30,343 bases of DNA, taken from Syntrophomonas sp. UBA5314. GTDB lineage: Bacteria > Bacillota > Syntrophomonadia > Syntrophomonadales > Syntrophomonadaceae. How positions within the stretch are numbered: position 1 is the stretch's first letter; each line of letters opens with the position of its first letter. The notes under the pieces were generated by a model. That model was not told the origin of the DNA and made no database searches. It saw only the letters and a list, made by a program, of their open reading frames with translations. The position numbers and the translations under genes were made by a program. The stretch lies in the NCBI GenBank assembly GCA_002410325.1, contig DHRK01000022.1, forward strand, positions 1 to 30,343, read 5' to 3'. Positions 14,331-22,404 of this stretch are shown in pieces.

Positions 14331-15275
14331 TTGTCAGTGCGGATGGAGAGAGCCAAAAAACGCCAAAAACAAATCGGGACCATTCGCCTGACCTTGTTTC
14401 TCCTGGTCCTGATTTTACTGGCCGCTTTCGGTTATGACCTGGAGCAAAAGGCATTTAGGAATTTTAAGGAAAAGCGTATGCAGATTGTGGCCGTTGTCCA
14501 GGGAAATCTGGTGGACAGCTTTGACGGTAGAGCCCTGGTCATAAACCAGGAGTATCTGGTGCAAGCTCCGAAACAAGGACGCTTTGAAAACCAGGTGCAA
14601 GAGAATGCCAAGGTTCGTAAAGGCCAAACGCTGGGCTGTCTTATTGATAAAGAGCAAAAGCTTCTTTTGACAGCACCCGGCACCGGAATATACTCAGCCC
14701 AAATTGATGGGCTGGAGCAGGTCCTCAAGGATCCAGTTTTAAATGCAGTGGGCCCGGAGGCTTTTTCCTTTCAACCTCGGACCGTCAATGCCGGCACGAC
14801 AATAAGAGCGGGAGAGCCGGTCTGCAAGGTTATTGACAATCTGCAACCCAATATTTTAATCGTCAGGATTGCGGGGGAGAGTTTTTACCTGCCTGACCTA
14901 AAGGCGGGAAGCCGGGTTAACCTGTGGCTTAAGGGACAGAAAGTGGGCCCTGCTCTGGTAAAGGAAATGCGCCTGGATAAACCGGTTCTCTTAAAATTGG
15001 AAATGGATGACTTCAGCGAAGCCCTGATCGGTCAACGCTATTATGATGTGACTTTGACTCAGGATTCAGGCAGCGGGCTGTTGATACCGATCGGTGCTCT
15101 CCTGGGGGATGATGCCAATAGAAGCATATACAGCTATAAAGACGGGAAAATATATGCTAAGAAGGTACAGGTGGTGAAGATCAAGGAACAGCAGGCTCTG
15201 GTCACGGGAGTGGAACTAAATGAGATGGTAGTGGGCGACCCGTCAGTGGTTGAATCTGAAGATATTGTTTGGTAG
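14331..15275 (+). CDS. HlyD-like membrane-anchored periplasmic adaptor protein
   Basis: A 314-residue protein with a single N-terminal membrane segment (TLFLLVLILLAAFGY, about 18-32) and an extracytoplasmic remainder. The lipoyl/barrel-sandwich half-motifs of HlyD/RND adaptors are visible (NAKVRKGQTLGCLID, then AGTTIRAGEPVCKVID), with a beta-barrel (IGQRYYDVTLTQDSGSGLLI) and a final GDPSVV turn. No ABC or RND transporter partner is adjacent, and proteins like this sit between pgeF and ylmE in several clostridia, so a role in envelope or division biology rather than drug export is plausible. AAGGGG lies 7 bases before TTG 14331; the nearby GTG 14337 and ATG 14343 are too far from it. Confidence 0.75.
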   Translation: MSVRMERAKKRQKQIGTIRLTLFLLVLILLAAFGYDLEQKAFRNFKEKRMQIVAVVQGNLVDSFDGRALVINQEYLVQAPKQGRFENQVQENAKVRKGQTLGCLIDKEQKLLLTAPGTGIYSAQIDGLEQVLKDPVLNAVGPEAFSFQPRTVNAGTTIRAGEPVCKVIDNLQPNILIVRIAGESFYLPDLKAGSRVNLWLKGQKVGPALVKEMRLDKPVLLKLEMDDFSEALIGQRYYDVTLTQDSGSGLLIPIGALLGDDANRSIYSYKDGKIYAKKVQVVKIKEQQALVTGVELNEMVVGDPSVVESEDIVW

Positions 15276-15297
15276 TACCGGTTGGGGGAGGATTTTG

Positions 15298-15966
15298 ATG
15301 AAGGAAAAGATGCTTTCGGTAAGGGAGAGGATAGCACGGGCGGCAGCCAAAAGCGGGCGCCCGGTTGATGAAATAACCCTGGTAGCGGTGAGCAAGACAG
15401 TTGGAGAAGCTGAAATACGGCAGGCTGCCTTAATGGGGATAAGCGATTTCGGGGAAAACCGCACCCGGGATTTGGCTCTCAAGCAGCAGCTTTTTCCTGA
15501 ACTCAAGTGGCACATGATCGGACGCCTGCAGACCAATAAGGTTAAAGAAATACTGGGGCGTTGCATACTGATCCATTCCCTGGATCGCTGGAATCTGGCT
15601 GAGGAAATAGAGCGTCGCGCGAGGATAATGAATATGACTATTGATGTTTTGCTGCAGGTAAACATCGCCGGGGAGGAACAGAAAGCCGGTCTACCTCCTG
15701 ACGATATGAAAGCCTTTTTGGACTCGGCTGGCCAGCTGAGCTCACTGCGGATTAAGGGTTTGATGACTATAGCCCCAGAGCTTGACAATCAGGAAAAAAC
15801 CAGACCGATCTTTAGAGAACTTTATCAAATGCAGCAAAAGTTTATAAATCAAAAACGGGTCAATGTTGAGTTAAAATGCCTATCTATGGGGATGTCGCAG
15901 GACTTTGAGGTGGCAATAGAAGAAGGGGCCAACCTGGTCCGGATCGGAAGTGCCATATTTAATTAA
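15298..15966 (+). CDS. ylmE: PLP homeostasis protein YggS/YlmE (PLPBP family)
   Basis: A 222-residue alanine-racemase-fold protein that binds pyridoxal phosphate and buffers free PLP. The cofactor Lys lies in LVAVSKTVGEAEIR. Other family landmarks are FGENRTRDLALKQ, WHMIGRLQTNKVKEI, VNIAGEEQKAGL, LRIKGLMTIAP and LSMGMSQDFEVAIEEGANLVRIGSAIF at the C-terminus. ATG 15298 follows GGGGGAGG with ideal spacing; an upstream in-frame ATG (15250) lies inside the preceding gene. It is directly followed by sepF, as in the ylmE-ylmF order of Bacillus and many other Gram-positives. Confidence 0.96.
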   Translation: MKEKMLSVRERIARAAAKSGRPVDEITLVAVSKTVGEAEIRQAALMGISDFGENRTRDLALKQQLFPELKWHMIGRLQTNKVKEILGRCILIHSLDRWNLAEEIERRARIMNMTIDVLLQVNIAGEEQKAGLPPDDMKAFLDSAGQLSSLRIKGLMTIAPELDNQEKTRPIFRELYQMQQKFINQKRVNVELKCLSMGMSQDFEVAIEEGANLVRIGSAIFN

Positions 15967-16033
15967 GCTTTTTTAAAAGAAATTCCGATAATATCTAATG
16001 AATAAAAATCTTTCTTTATTGGGAGGCAAACAA

Positions 16034-16459
16034 ATGGGAATCGTTGATAAAGTATGGAACTGGTTGGGCGTTGTCGAAGAGGAAGTCCATGAAGAGACCG
16101 TGCCTTTAAGCCCCGGGCCTGAACTCCATCCCCGGCAAGCATCCAATGTGGTTAGCATACACACCAACAAAACCATGAAAGCCGTAGTGAGTGAGCCGGT
16201 TAGTTTTGACGAGGTGCAAATCCTGGCTGATCATCTCAAAAACCGTAAACAATTGATATTAAGCTTTGAAAAAACCGCCCCTGATGCCGCCAGACGGATT
16301 ATTGACTTCCTGTATGGCTCGGTCTATTCCCTGGAGGGTAGCTGCCAGCAGCTGGGCGACCATATCTTTATATTCGCACCCAGCAATATGGAAATATTGA
16401 GGGACAGCCGTTCTACCATACGCCGCCACAGTGTGTGGAGCGCCGGGGGTGAAAGGTAG
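16034..16459 (+). CDS. sepF: Cell division protein SepF
   Basis: A 141-residue FtsZ-associated protein. The N-terminal amphipathic membrane-binding helix is MGIVDKVWNWLGVV. An acidic/Pro linker follows, then the SepF core (about 64-135: EPVSFDEVQILADHLKNRKQ, RRIIDFLYGSVYSLEG, GDHIFIFAPSNMEI). SepF polymers bend the membrane and tether FtsZ to the septum. GGGAGG precedes ATG 16034; an earlier in-frame ATG (15998) has no ribosome site and would bury the membrane-binding helix. Its stop overlaps the proC start by one base. Confidence 0.96.
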   Translation: MGIVDKVWNWLGVVEEEVHEETVPLSPGPELHPRQASNVVSIHTNKTMKAVVSEPVSFDEVQILADHLKNRKQLILSFEKTAPDAARRIIDFLYGSVYSLEGSCQQLGDHIFIFAPSNMEILRDSRSTIRRHSVWSAGGER

Positions 16460-17265
16460 TGGAGCAGGCCCTGGGCATAATTGGCTGTGGTAAAATGGCC
16501 TATGCTCTGGTTAAGGGAATTCATAGCAGCCCGGACTTAAAAATGGAAGGACTTCTGGTAAACGATGTGAATCCTTCCCGCACCGCCCTGTTTGCGGCTG
16601 AGTTTAAGAGCACTGCCCTGGAGCAGTGGGAGCTGGTCAACCAATCGAAAACTGTAATACTGGCGGTAAAGCCGCAGCAGGTAGCCGATGTCCTGGCCCT
16701 GACCCGGGAGGCCTGGACTGAGGACAAACTGCTCATTTCCATTGCGGCCGGCGTCAAAACCGGCACTATAGAAGGACTGCTGGACGTTCCGGCGCCGGTG
16801 GTAAGAATCATGCCCAATACTCCGTGTTTGGTGGGTGCCGGAGTCTCCGCCTACTGTCCTGGAAAACATGCCCGGTCCGAAGACCTGGAATTGGTGGGGA
16901 AGGTCTTTTCTACCACGGGGCTGGCTATCCCCACGGAAGAAAAAAACATGGACGCGGTTACCGCAGTATCGGGCAGCGGTCCGGCCTATGCCTTTCTCGT
17001 AGCTGAGGCTATGATGAACGCCGCGGTGCAGGTCGGTCTGGATATTCATACCGCCCGCCAGCTGGTCTTGAAAACTCTTGCAGGTAGCATTAAAATGTTG
17101 GAGGATACCGGTGAGCATCCGGCCATTCTCCGCGAACAGGTTTGCTCTCCGGCTGGAACGACCATTGCCGGGGTAAGGCAACTGGAAGCCAAGGGACTGC
17201 GGGCGGCGTTTTTTAACGCCATTGAGGCGGCTTATCTTCGTTCAATAGAATTGGGCAACAAGTAG
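16459..17265 (+). CDS. proC: Pyrroline-5-carboxylate reductase
   Basis: A 268-residue NADPH-dependent enzyme for the last step of proline synthesis (P5C to L-proline). The Rossmann loop is LGIIGCGKMAYALVKGI. Other family motifs are AVKPQQVADVL, RIMPNTPCLVGAGVSAYC, and the C-terminal dimer/active-site region TAVSGSGPAYAFLVAEAM with SPAGTTIAGVRQLE. Translation starts at GTG 16459, overlapping the sepF stop by one base, after GGGGGTGAAAGG. proC between sepF and ylmG recurs in Firmicutes, where it travels with the ylmE PLP gene. Confidence 0.96.
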   Translation: MEQALGIIGCGKMAYALVKGIHSSPDLKMEGLLVNDVNPSRTALFAAEFKSTALEQWELVNQSKTVILAVKPQQVADVLALTREAWTEDKLLISIAAGVKTGTIEGLLDVPAPVVRIMPNTPCLVGAGVSAYCPGKHARSEDLELVGKVFSTTGLAIPTEEKNMDAVTAVSGSGPAYAFLVAEAMMNAAVQVGLDIHTARQLVLKTLAGSIKMLEDTGEHPAILREQVCSPAGTTIAGVRQLEAKGLRAAFFNAIEAAYLRSIELGNK

Positions 17266-17287
17266 TTTTTAAGGAGGATTTATTCAA

Positions 17288-17545
17288 GTGGGTGGATTTA
17301 CTGTCGGCAGCCTTATACTGACAGCGCTGTGGGTATACAAGTGGCTGGTGGTAATAAGATGCATCCTTTCTTTTTTTCCGCACAACCCCTATCAACCTAT
17401 CATCAAGTTCATCTATGATGTTACCGAGCCTCTCATGGCTCCCTTTCGGAGGCTGCTGCCCCGTACCAGCGGTATTGACTTTTCCCCTATGCTTCTATTC
17501 CTGGCGATTTATTTTCTGGAAAGACTGGTTGCCGCTTATCTGTAA
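17288..17545 (+). CDS. ylmG: YggT/YlmG family membrane protein
   Basis: An 85-residue protein with two hydrophobic helices (VGSLILTALWVYKWLVVIRC and SPMLLFLAIYFLERLVAAYL) around the conserved loop NPYQPIIKFIYDVTEPLMAP-FRRLLP. YggT/YlmG proteins are linked to division-septum or nucleoid placement and, in chloroplasts, to thylakoid biogenesis; the mechanism is not known. Translation starts at GTG 17288 after AAGGAGG, 22 bases after proC. Confidence 0.93.
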   Translation: MGGFTVGSLILTALWVYKWLVVIRCILSFFPHNPYQPIIKFIYDVTEPLMAPFRRLLPRTSGIDFSPMLLFLAIYFLERLVAAYL

Positions 17546-17572
17546 TATGGCAAAGAAAAAGGAGAAACAAAA

Positions 17573-19468
17573 ATGTCTGAACCCTATGTGGAGCTTTTAG
17601 CACCGGCTGGCAAATGGGATGTTCTGGAAGCCGTAATTGAAGCAGGGGCCGATGCTGCGTATATCGGCGGGAAAAAGTTTAACATGCGCCTTTTGCGGCC
17701 CGAGTTCAATTTTTCCGAGCCGGAATTGGTTAAGGCCGTTGAGTTGTTGCACAGTAAAGGGAAGAAACTCTACGTAACCGTCAACAACCTGTACCTGGAC
17801 CATGAAACCAGCCGTCTCGGAGATTACCTGATCTTCCTGCAAGATATAGGGGCGGATGCTATTATTGTTCAAGACCTGGGATTGGTGGGAATCTACCACC
17901 GCCTGGGATTAACCGTGCCCCTGCACGCCAGTGTGCAGATGTGTGTTTCCAGTTCCGCCGGGGCCAAGTTGTTTAAAGAAATGGGCTTTTCCCGCGTGGT
18001 CTTTTCCAAGAATCTGAGTCTGGAAGAAATACGGGCTATACATGATTCAGCGGAAATGGGAATTGAGTTTTTTGCCCACGGCGATCTGTGCGTTTCCCAC
18101 ACCGGTCAATGCTACATGAGCAGTTATATGCGGGGTGAAGGGGCCAACCGGGGCCGCTGTCTCAAACCCTGCCGTTGGAAGTACCGGCTGCTTAAAGACG
18201 GGGGCAGCGAGTTTATTCATCATTTGGCTTATAAAGACCTCTGTACTATAGAACTGCTTCCCGACCTGGTGGAGGCCGGGGTCAATTCGCTCAAGATTGA
18301 AGGCAGGATGCGGGACGCTTCCTACCTGACCCAACTGGTCGGTACCTATCGGAGAGCCCTGGACTCTCTGCTCAAAGGCCGCGACTATCCCGAGCGGCAG
18401 GCAGACCGGCAGTCCCTTGAGGAGTGCCGCATCCGTGAATTTACCACCGGAAATCTGGTTCAGACACCCGGCTCGGACGCTATTGACCGGAGCGGGAGCC
18501 GAGAACCGGTCTTTATATCCCACGCCTTCCAACTGCCCCGCCTGGAGGACGGTTATAAAAAAGATTCGACCAGTATAAAGCCCATGCGTCAGTTGGTCGA
18601 TATTACTGTTAAAGTGGGCGATCTGGAGAGCCTGGCCGCAGCCTGCCGGATGGGCGTGGAAAGTATAATAATACCGGGCGAAGAGATGCGTCAAACTGTA
18701 TTTGCATGGGACGACGACAGGCGCCGGGAAGCCATTGATACAGCCAGGGCGTACGGGATTCGGGTTTTTCTGGAAACTCCTCGGATAGTAACCGAAAAGG
18801 ATCTGCCCGGAGTCCGCCAAACCTTGCATAACTGGCGTGATAAAGTTGACGGTGTGGCCGTCAACGACTGGGGAACCCTGTGGGAAGCCCGGCAAGCCGG
18901 ATTTACCGTTCGTGGAAGTCATGGACTTAACCTGTTTAACCGCGAGGCGCTGTCTTTTATAACCAGCCTGGGATTGGAAAGGGCAGCTGCTTCATTAGAG
19001 CTTGGTGAACAGGACCTGGCTTCCCTGCTAAGTGAAGCAAATGTGGAAATACTGGTTCAGGGCCCCTTATGCGGCATGATAAGCGATTATTGTCCGGCCT
19101 GCTACCGCGGGGAGTCTGATGAACAAGAATGCCTGAGCAGATGCCTGGAACCAGGGTATACCCTCAAGGACCCTTTGGGGCAGAGGTACACTCTGCGCAG
19201 TGATAAAAACTGCCGAACTTATGTGTATTACCCGTATCAACTGACCAGACTGCCGGAGCTTCCGGAGTTGATCGAATCAGGTCTGAGGCATATTCGCATC
19301 GATGGACAGTTTTATGCGCAACAGGTTTTTAAGGAAATTATTGAACTATATCAACAGGCCCTGTCCGATTTACAGCAAGGAGTCTGGCGTGGAGACGACT
19401 ACACCAGGCGGCTGCAAATTCTTTGTCCAGAAGGGCTCACCATCGCTCCCAACCAGGTGCACTTGTAG
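17573..19468 (+). CDS. Tandem U32-family (RlhA/TrhP/UbiU-like) Fe-S protein
   Basis: A 631-residue protein annotated in relatives as peptidase U32; characterised members (TrhP, RlhA, UbiU/UbiV) are instead prephenate- or O2-linked hydroxylation proteins for RNA or quinones. The N-terminal half has the U32 signature LLAPAGKWDVLEAVIEAGAD, VQDLGLVGIYHRLG and AHGDLCVSHTGQCYMSS. A second, diverged copy of the barrel spans about 343-525 (VKVGDLESLAAACRMGVESI, VNDWGTLWEARQAGF, HGLNLFNREALSF). Cys quartets occur in both halves: C173, C180, C196, C200 and C500, C507, C520, C524. Two Fe-S sites in one chain are therefore likely. AAGGAG precedes the ATG. It occupies the position of ylmH between ylmG and divIVA. 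RNA hydroxylation is the best guess. Confidence 0.85.
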   Translation: MSEPYVELLAPAGKWDVLEAVIEAGADAAYIGGKKFNMRLLRPEFNFSEPELVKAVELLHSKGKKLYVTVNNLYLDHETSRLGDYLIFLQDIGADAIIVQDLGLVGIYHRLGLTVPLHASVQMCVSSSAGAKLFKEMGFSRVVFSKNLSLEEIRAIHDSAEMGIEFFAHGDLCVSHTGQCYMSSYMRGEGANRGRCLKPCRWKYRLLKDGGSEFIHHLAYKDLCTIELLPDLVEAGVNSLKIEGRMRDASYLTQLVGTYRRALDSLLKGRDYPERQADRQSLEECRIREFTTGNLVQTPGSDAIDRSGSREPVFISHAFQLPRLEDGYKKDSTSIKPMRQLVDITVKVGDLESLAAACRMGVESIIIPGEEMRQTVFAWDDDRRREAIDTARAYGIRVFLETPRIVTEKDLPGVRQTLHNWRDKVDGVAVNDWGTLWEARQAGFTVRGSHGLNLFNREALSFITSLGLERAAASLELGEQDLASLLSEANVEILVQGPLCGMISDYCPACYRGESDEQECLSRCLEPGYTLKDPLGQRYTLRSDKNCRTYVYYPYQLTRLPELPELIESGLRHIRIDGQFYAQQVFKEIIELYQQALSDLQQGVWRGDDYTRRLQILCPEGLTIAPNQVHL

Positions 19469-19539
19469 ATAGCAAGTTCCCTCTCGTGCAGCGGTTTGGT
19501 GCTACAGCCGGTAGTCTCTAAATTATAAGGAGGGGAAAA

Positions 19540-20037
19540 ATGCTAACCGCTATTGAAATTCGCAGCCAGCAATTCAACAAATCGCTTCGGGGATACAATG
19601 AAGAAGAAGTAAAACAATATCTCAACCGACTGGCTCAGGATTATGAGGGACTTTATGCCGACAATGCCCAGCTGCGCGAAACGGTGCAGAAATTAGAGCA
19701 CGATCTCAACAAATACCGGCGCATGGAAGACACCATGAATAACAGCCTGATTCTGGCCCAGCAGACCGCCGAAGAATTAAAGAGCAATTCCCGCAAAGAA
19801 GCGGCCTTGATGCTGGAGGAAGCCAAACGTAAAATATCCGATATAATGGTAGTTTATCAGGAGGTAATCAAACGCCTCAATATTTTCAATGCCGAATTGA
19901 AAGGGCAAATAAGCGCTCATCTGGAGCTTTTGGAGAAAAACTTCGTCAAGGTGGAAGAGATGTCTGGATTCTTCTATGATGCCGATGTCAAGATCGCCAT
20001 GGAACGGTTGGAAAGCATAAAGGTGGAGGAACTGTAA
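19540..20037 (+). CDS. divIVA: DivIVA-domain septum/pole placement protein
   Basis: A 165-residue coiled-coil protein. The N-terminal lipid-binding domain reads LTAIEIRSQQFNKSLRGYNE, then EEVKQYLNRLAQDYEGLY, the family hallmark for binding curved membrane. Residues about 35-150 are predicted coiled coil rich in Glu, Lys and Leu, with the second DivIVA coil region around LAQQTAEELKSNSRKEA. It marks poles and septa and recruits MinJ/division or chromosome-anchoring partners in other Gram-positives. AAGGAGGGG precedes the ATG. Its stop codon overlaps the yggU start by one base. Confidence 0.94.
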   Translation: MLTAIEIRSQQFNKSLRGYNEEEVKQYLNRLAQDYEGLYADNAQLRETVQKLEHDLNKYRRMEDTMNNSLILAQQTAEELKSNSRKEAALMLEEAKRKISDIMVVYQEVIKRLNIFNAELKGQISAHLELLEKNFVKVEEMSGFFYDADVKIAMERLESIKVEEL

Positions 20038-20330
20038 TGCACCCCTTCCTCAAAGAACTGGACGGCAAGGTGCATATTGAAATCAAGGTACAACCGCGCT
20101 CTTCCCGCAACCAAATACTGGGAGAACAGGATGGGGCTCTACGCGTAAAGCTTACCGCTCCACCGGTTGACGGCGAGGCCAACCAGGCTTTGCTTGCGTT
20201 CCTGGCCGGGCAATTAAAGATCCCCCGTAAAAACCTGCGCATAATTCGGGGTGAAAGCTCCCGCCAGAAGCTCCTGGAAGTGACCGGTCTTTCGGGAAGC
20301 GACCTTGTAAAACGCCTGGGACTGCCGTAG
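20037..20330 (+). CDS. yggU: YggU/DUF167 family protein
   Basis: A 97-residue protein of the DUF167 fold: KVHIEIKVQPRSSRNQILGE, then LRVKLTAPPVDGEANQALLA and IPRKNLRIIRGESSRQKLLEV. The family is conserved from bacteria to eukaryotes without a defined function. Its ATG overlaps the divIVA stop, with AAGGTGGAGG inside the end of divIVA, so the two are translationally coupled. It is the last gene of the long plus-strand run. Confidence 0.93.
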   Translation: MHPFLKELDGKVHIEIKVQPRSSRNQILGEQDGALRVKLTAPPVDGEANQALLAFLAGQLKIPRKNLRIIRGESSRQKLLEVTGLSGSDLVKRLGLP

Positions 20331-20390
20331 TCCTAAAGCTGCATACTCTTGAACTCCATTATATCTGGGCCCGTTTAAATTTTCCTACCG

Positions 20391-20420
20391 CTTACTGCAC
20401 GTAAGACCTTTCCCTTTTTT
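20391..20420 (+). terminator. Weak terminator after yggU
   Basis: A 5-bp stem CTTAC-TGCAC-GTAAG (20391-20405) is followed by a pyrimidine-rich tract with six T's (20415-20420). The stem is short, so termination is uncertain. No other hairpin with a T tract is visible between yggU and the convergent transporter gene. Confidence 0.3.
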
Positions 20421-20512
20421 GTACCCATGGCATAAAACAAATTAGAGCCTCCGTATAATGCTTATGCATTCAAGCCGCTTCTTTTGTCCTTGGGACAGAA
20501 ATGATACCGGGT

Positions 20513-21403
20513 TTATACGTTGGCTTCAACCAGGTTCTTTTCCCGGCGGGTTAAAATGGATATGATCATAGATAGGACAATCAAGCCTCCGCCGGCCCAG
20601 GCCTGACGGGTCAGGTGTTCTCCAGCCCAGGCCCAGGCGGCTAATGCCGCAAAGAGCGGCTCGGTGGTTAGGACGATGGCAAAACGGGTAGAGGTGCTGT
20701 ATTTCTGCATGATGTTCTGCACCCAAAAGGCCAGGGCGGTGGCAAAAATCGAAGTTATCAATAGTGCGCCTATGGCTTGGTGACTCAATTGCCGGGGCCA
20801 GGATTCTACCACCGACCCCACCGCCAGGGAGAAAACTCCGACCAGGAGAATTTGTATGGCCGTAATTGCCACGGCGTTGTGTTTGTGGGAGTAGAGATCG
20901 ACAAAGACTATATGCAGGGCAAAACCAAAAGCCCCAACCAACACCAGAAGATCACCCCGGGCCAGTGTAAAGGGCGGCTGTTGAAAGAACAAGAGGTAAA
21001 GACCTGCGACAGCGGTTACTACCGTGACAATAGTTCGAAAGGAAGGCCAGCGGCGGCCTATAAGGCTGCATATGATGGGGACAATTACTACGCTTACCCC
21101 GGTGATAAAACCCGCGTTGGAAGCCGAAGTATATTTCAACCCGATAGTCTGAAAAGCGTAGCCCAGCAGCAGGAAGAACCCCAGCAGAAAACCTGACGAC
21201 CAGGTGGAAGCCTTGAAAAAGCGGAGGCTTCCCGGAGACAAAAGAATTAAAGCGGCAAAAGCAATTACAAAGCGCAGGCCAATGAAAATAAAAGGGCCTA
21301 TCTCGCTCAGAACGTTTTTGACAACTACAAAGGTGGTGCCCCAGATAAGAGACACCATCAACATACTCATTTCCGCCTGAGCCCGTTTGCCCCAATTTAT
21401 CAT
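20513..21403 (-). CDS. DMT-superfamily transporter (EamA family)
   Basis: A 296-residue integral membrane protein with about ten hydrophobic helices arranged as two EamA repeats. The first begins at MVSLIWGTTFVVVKNVLSEI and the second near LLVLVGAFGFALHIVFVDLY. Both carry typical EamA features such as PLFAALAAWAWAGEHLTRQA-WAGGGLIVL at the end. EamA members export amino acids, metabolites or drugs; the substrate cannot be inferred. The start is uncertain: the frame is open back into the adjacent 163-bp repeat (GTG 21463). I prefer ATG 21403, with a weak GGGG site 7 bases upstream, but ATG near the first helix is also possible. It is divergent from nth. Confidence 0.85.
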   Translation of the reverse strand: MINWGKRAQAEMSMLMVSLIWGTTFVVVKNVLSEIGPFIFIGLRFVIAFAALILLSPGSLRFFKASTWSSGFLLGFFLLLGYAFQTIGLKYTSASNAGFITGVSVVIVPIICSLIGRRWPSFRTIVTVVTAVAGLYLLFFQQPPFTLARGDLLVLVGAFGFALHIVFVDLYSHKHNAVAITAIQILLVGVFSLAVGSVVESWPRQLSHQAIGALLITSIFATALAFWVQNIMQKYSTSTRFAIVLTTEPLFAALAAWAWAGEHLTRQAWAGGGLIVLSMIISILTRREKNLVEANV

Positions 21404-21447
21404 GTTAAACCCCGATGTAATTGCTTCTATCACAATACTTCCCGGCT

Positions 21448-21610
21448 TAGTGGTCTGTAACACCTAAAAATTTGGTTCCCACCGGCCAAATTTCCGCAGG
21501 GCTGCGTTGTCGTCAATCGTAATACGTCCAGTATTACTCTTTCCGCCGCCTTCCCCTGCGAAAATTTTTCTCGGCGGATAACCTAAATCTTTAGGTGTTA
21601 CAGACCACTA
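21448..21610. mobile_element. 163-bp palindromic MITE-like element
   Basis: Perfect 21-bp inverted ends begin TAGTGGTCTGTAACACC (21448-21468) and mirror at 21590-21610. Inside, the two halves remain alignable (AAATTT, CGCAGGG and CGGC blocks) down to a central 7-bp stem GTAATAC-GTCCA-GTATTAC (21519-21537), whose middle (21528) is the centre of the whole element. There is no ORF for a transposase. The TA at each end fits insertion at a TA target, as with IS630/mariner-type enzymes, but the target duplication cannot be told from the element itself. It lies between two divergent genes and may influence both. Confidence 0.75.
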
Positions 21611-21687
21611 GATGTGCTTCTTATAGCTTGCCCTGAAAACCGGGTAAATAGTTTCAATTATTTCATTGTCAAACCTGGGAGGATGTA

Positions 21688-22320
21688 ATGACCAAACGAG
21701 ATCAGGCTTTGCGCATAATTAAAGAGCTTAAAAGGGAATATCCCAACGCCGGCACTTTGTTGAAGTTCAATAATCCTTTTGAACTCACCGTTGCTGTTGC
21801 CCTGTCGGCCCAGACTACTGACGACCGGGTGAACCAGGTTAGCGGGCCGCTGTTTGCCCGGTTTCCGAACCCTGAATCCATGGCCGCGGCGGATCTGGAG
21901 GTGCTTGAGAAAATTATTCGGCCGGTAGGCCTCTATCGCAACAAGGCAAAGCATATAAAAGCCCTGGCGCAGGCCCTATTAGAACGATATGCTGGACAGG
22001 TTCCTGACAGCCTGGAGGAGCTGCTGGGCCTTCCGGGGGTGGGCAGGAAAAGCGCCAATGTAATACTGGCGGTTGCTTTCGGAAAACCGGGGCTGGGGGT
22101 TGATACCCATGTGCAACGGGTAGCCCGGCGGCTGGGCCTGGCAAACTCCGATAAACCGGCTCAGACTGAACTGGAACTAAAAGAACTGCTACCGCAGAAC
22201 CAGTGGGGGCCGGCCCACCATCTCCTGATCTTCCATGGACGCAAGGTTTGCAAGGCGCGACGGCCGGAATGTCAATCCTGCAAAATCCAGCCTATCTGTG
22301 AACAAAACCTGGAGAAGTAA
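21688..22320 (+). CDS. nth: Endonuclease III
   Basis: A 210-residue base-excision repair glycosylase/AP lyase for oxidised pyrimidines. The helix-hairpin-helix is LPGVGRKSANVI with catalytic Lys at residue 121, and the catalytic Asp is D139 in LGVDTHVQRVARRLGL. These equal K120 and D138 of E. coli Nth plus one. The [4Fe-4S] site at the C-terminus has the exact spacing C-x6-C-x2-C-x5-C (CKARRPECQSCKIQPIC). GGGAGGATG precedes the ATG. A strong terminator follows, so it is probably transcribed alone from the region containing the 163-bp repeat. Confidence 0.97.
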   Translation: MTKRDQALRIIKELKREYPNAGTLLKFNNPFELTVAVALSAQTTDDRVNQVSGPLFARFPNPESMAAADLEVLEKIIRPVGLYRNKAKHIKALAQALLERYAGQVPDSLEELLGLPGVGRKSANVILAVAFGKPGLGVDTHVQRVARRLGLANSDKPAQTELELKELLPQNQWGPAHHLLIFHGRKVCKARRPECQSCKIQPICEQNLEK

Positions 22321-22373
22321 GTCCGGCTTCAGGGGTGAGAACCATTAGACTATATAGATAATCATCTAATATG

Positions 22374-22404
22374 AGATCTTCAGTACGCTGAAGGTCTTTT
22401 TATT
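22374..22404 (+). terminator. Rho-independent terminator of nth
   Basis: AGATCTTCAG (22374-22383) pairs with CTGAAGGTCT (22388-22397) with one G-T wobble, around a TACG tetraloop, followed by TTTTTATT. It lies about 50 bases after the nth stop. Confidence 0.85.

Noticed and set aside
18047..18922. 291-codon minus-strand open frame opposite the U32 gene
   Set aside because: Opposite a gene with clear family motifs; the translation resembles nothing known.
21404..21463. Extension of the DMT transporter into the 163-bp repeat (GTG 21463)
   Set aside because: It would encode 20 residues from repeat DNA with no family similarity; a start nearer the first helix is more likely.
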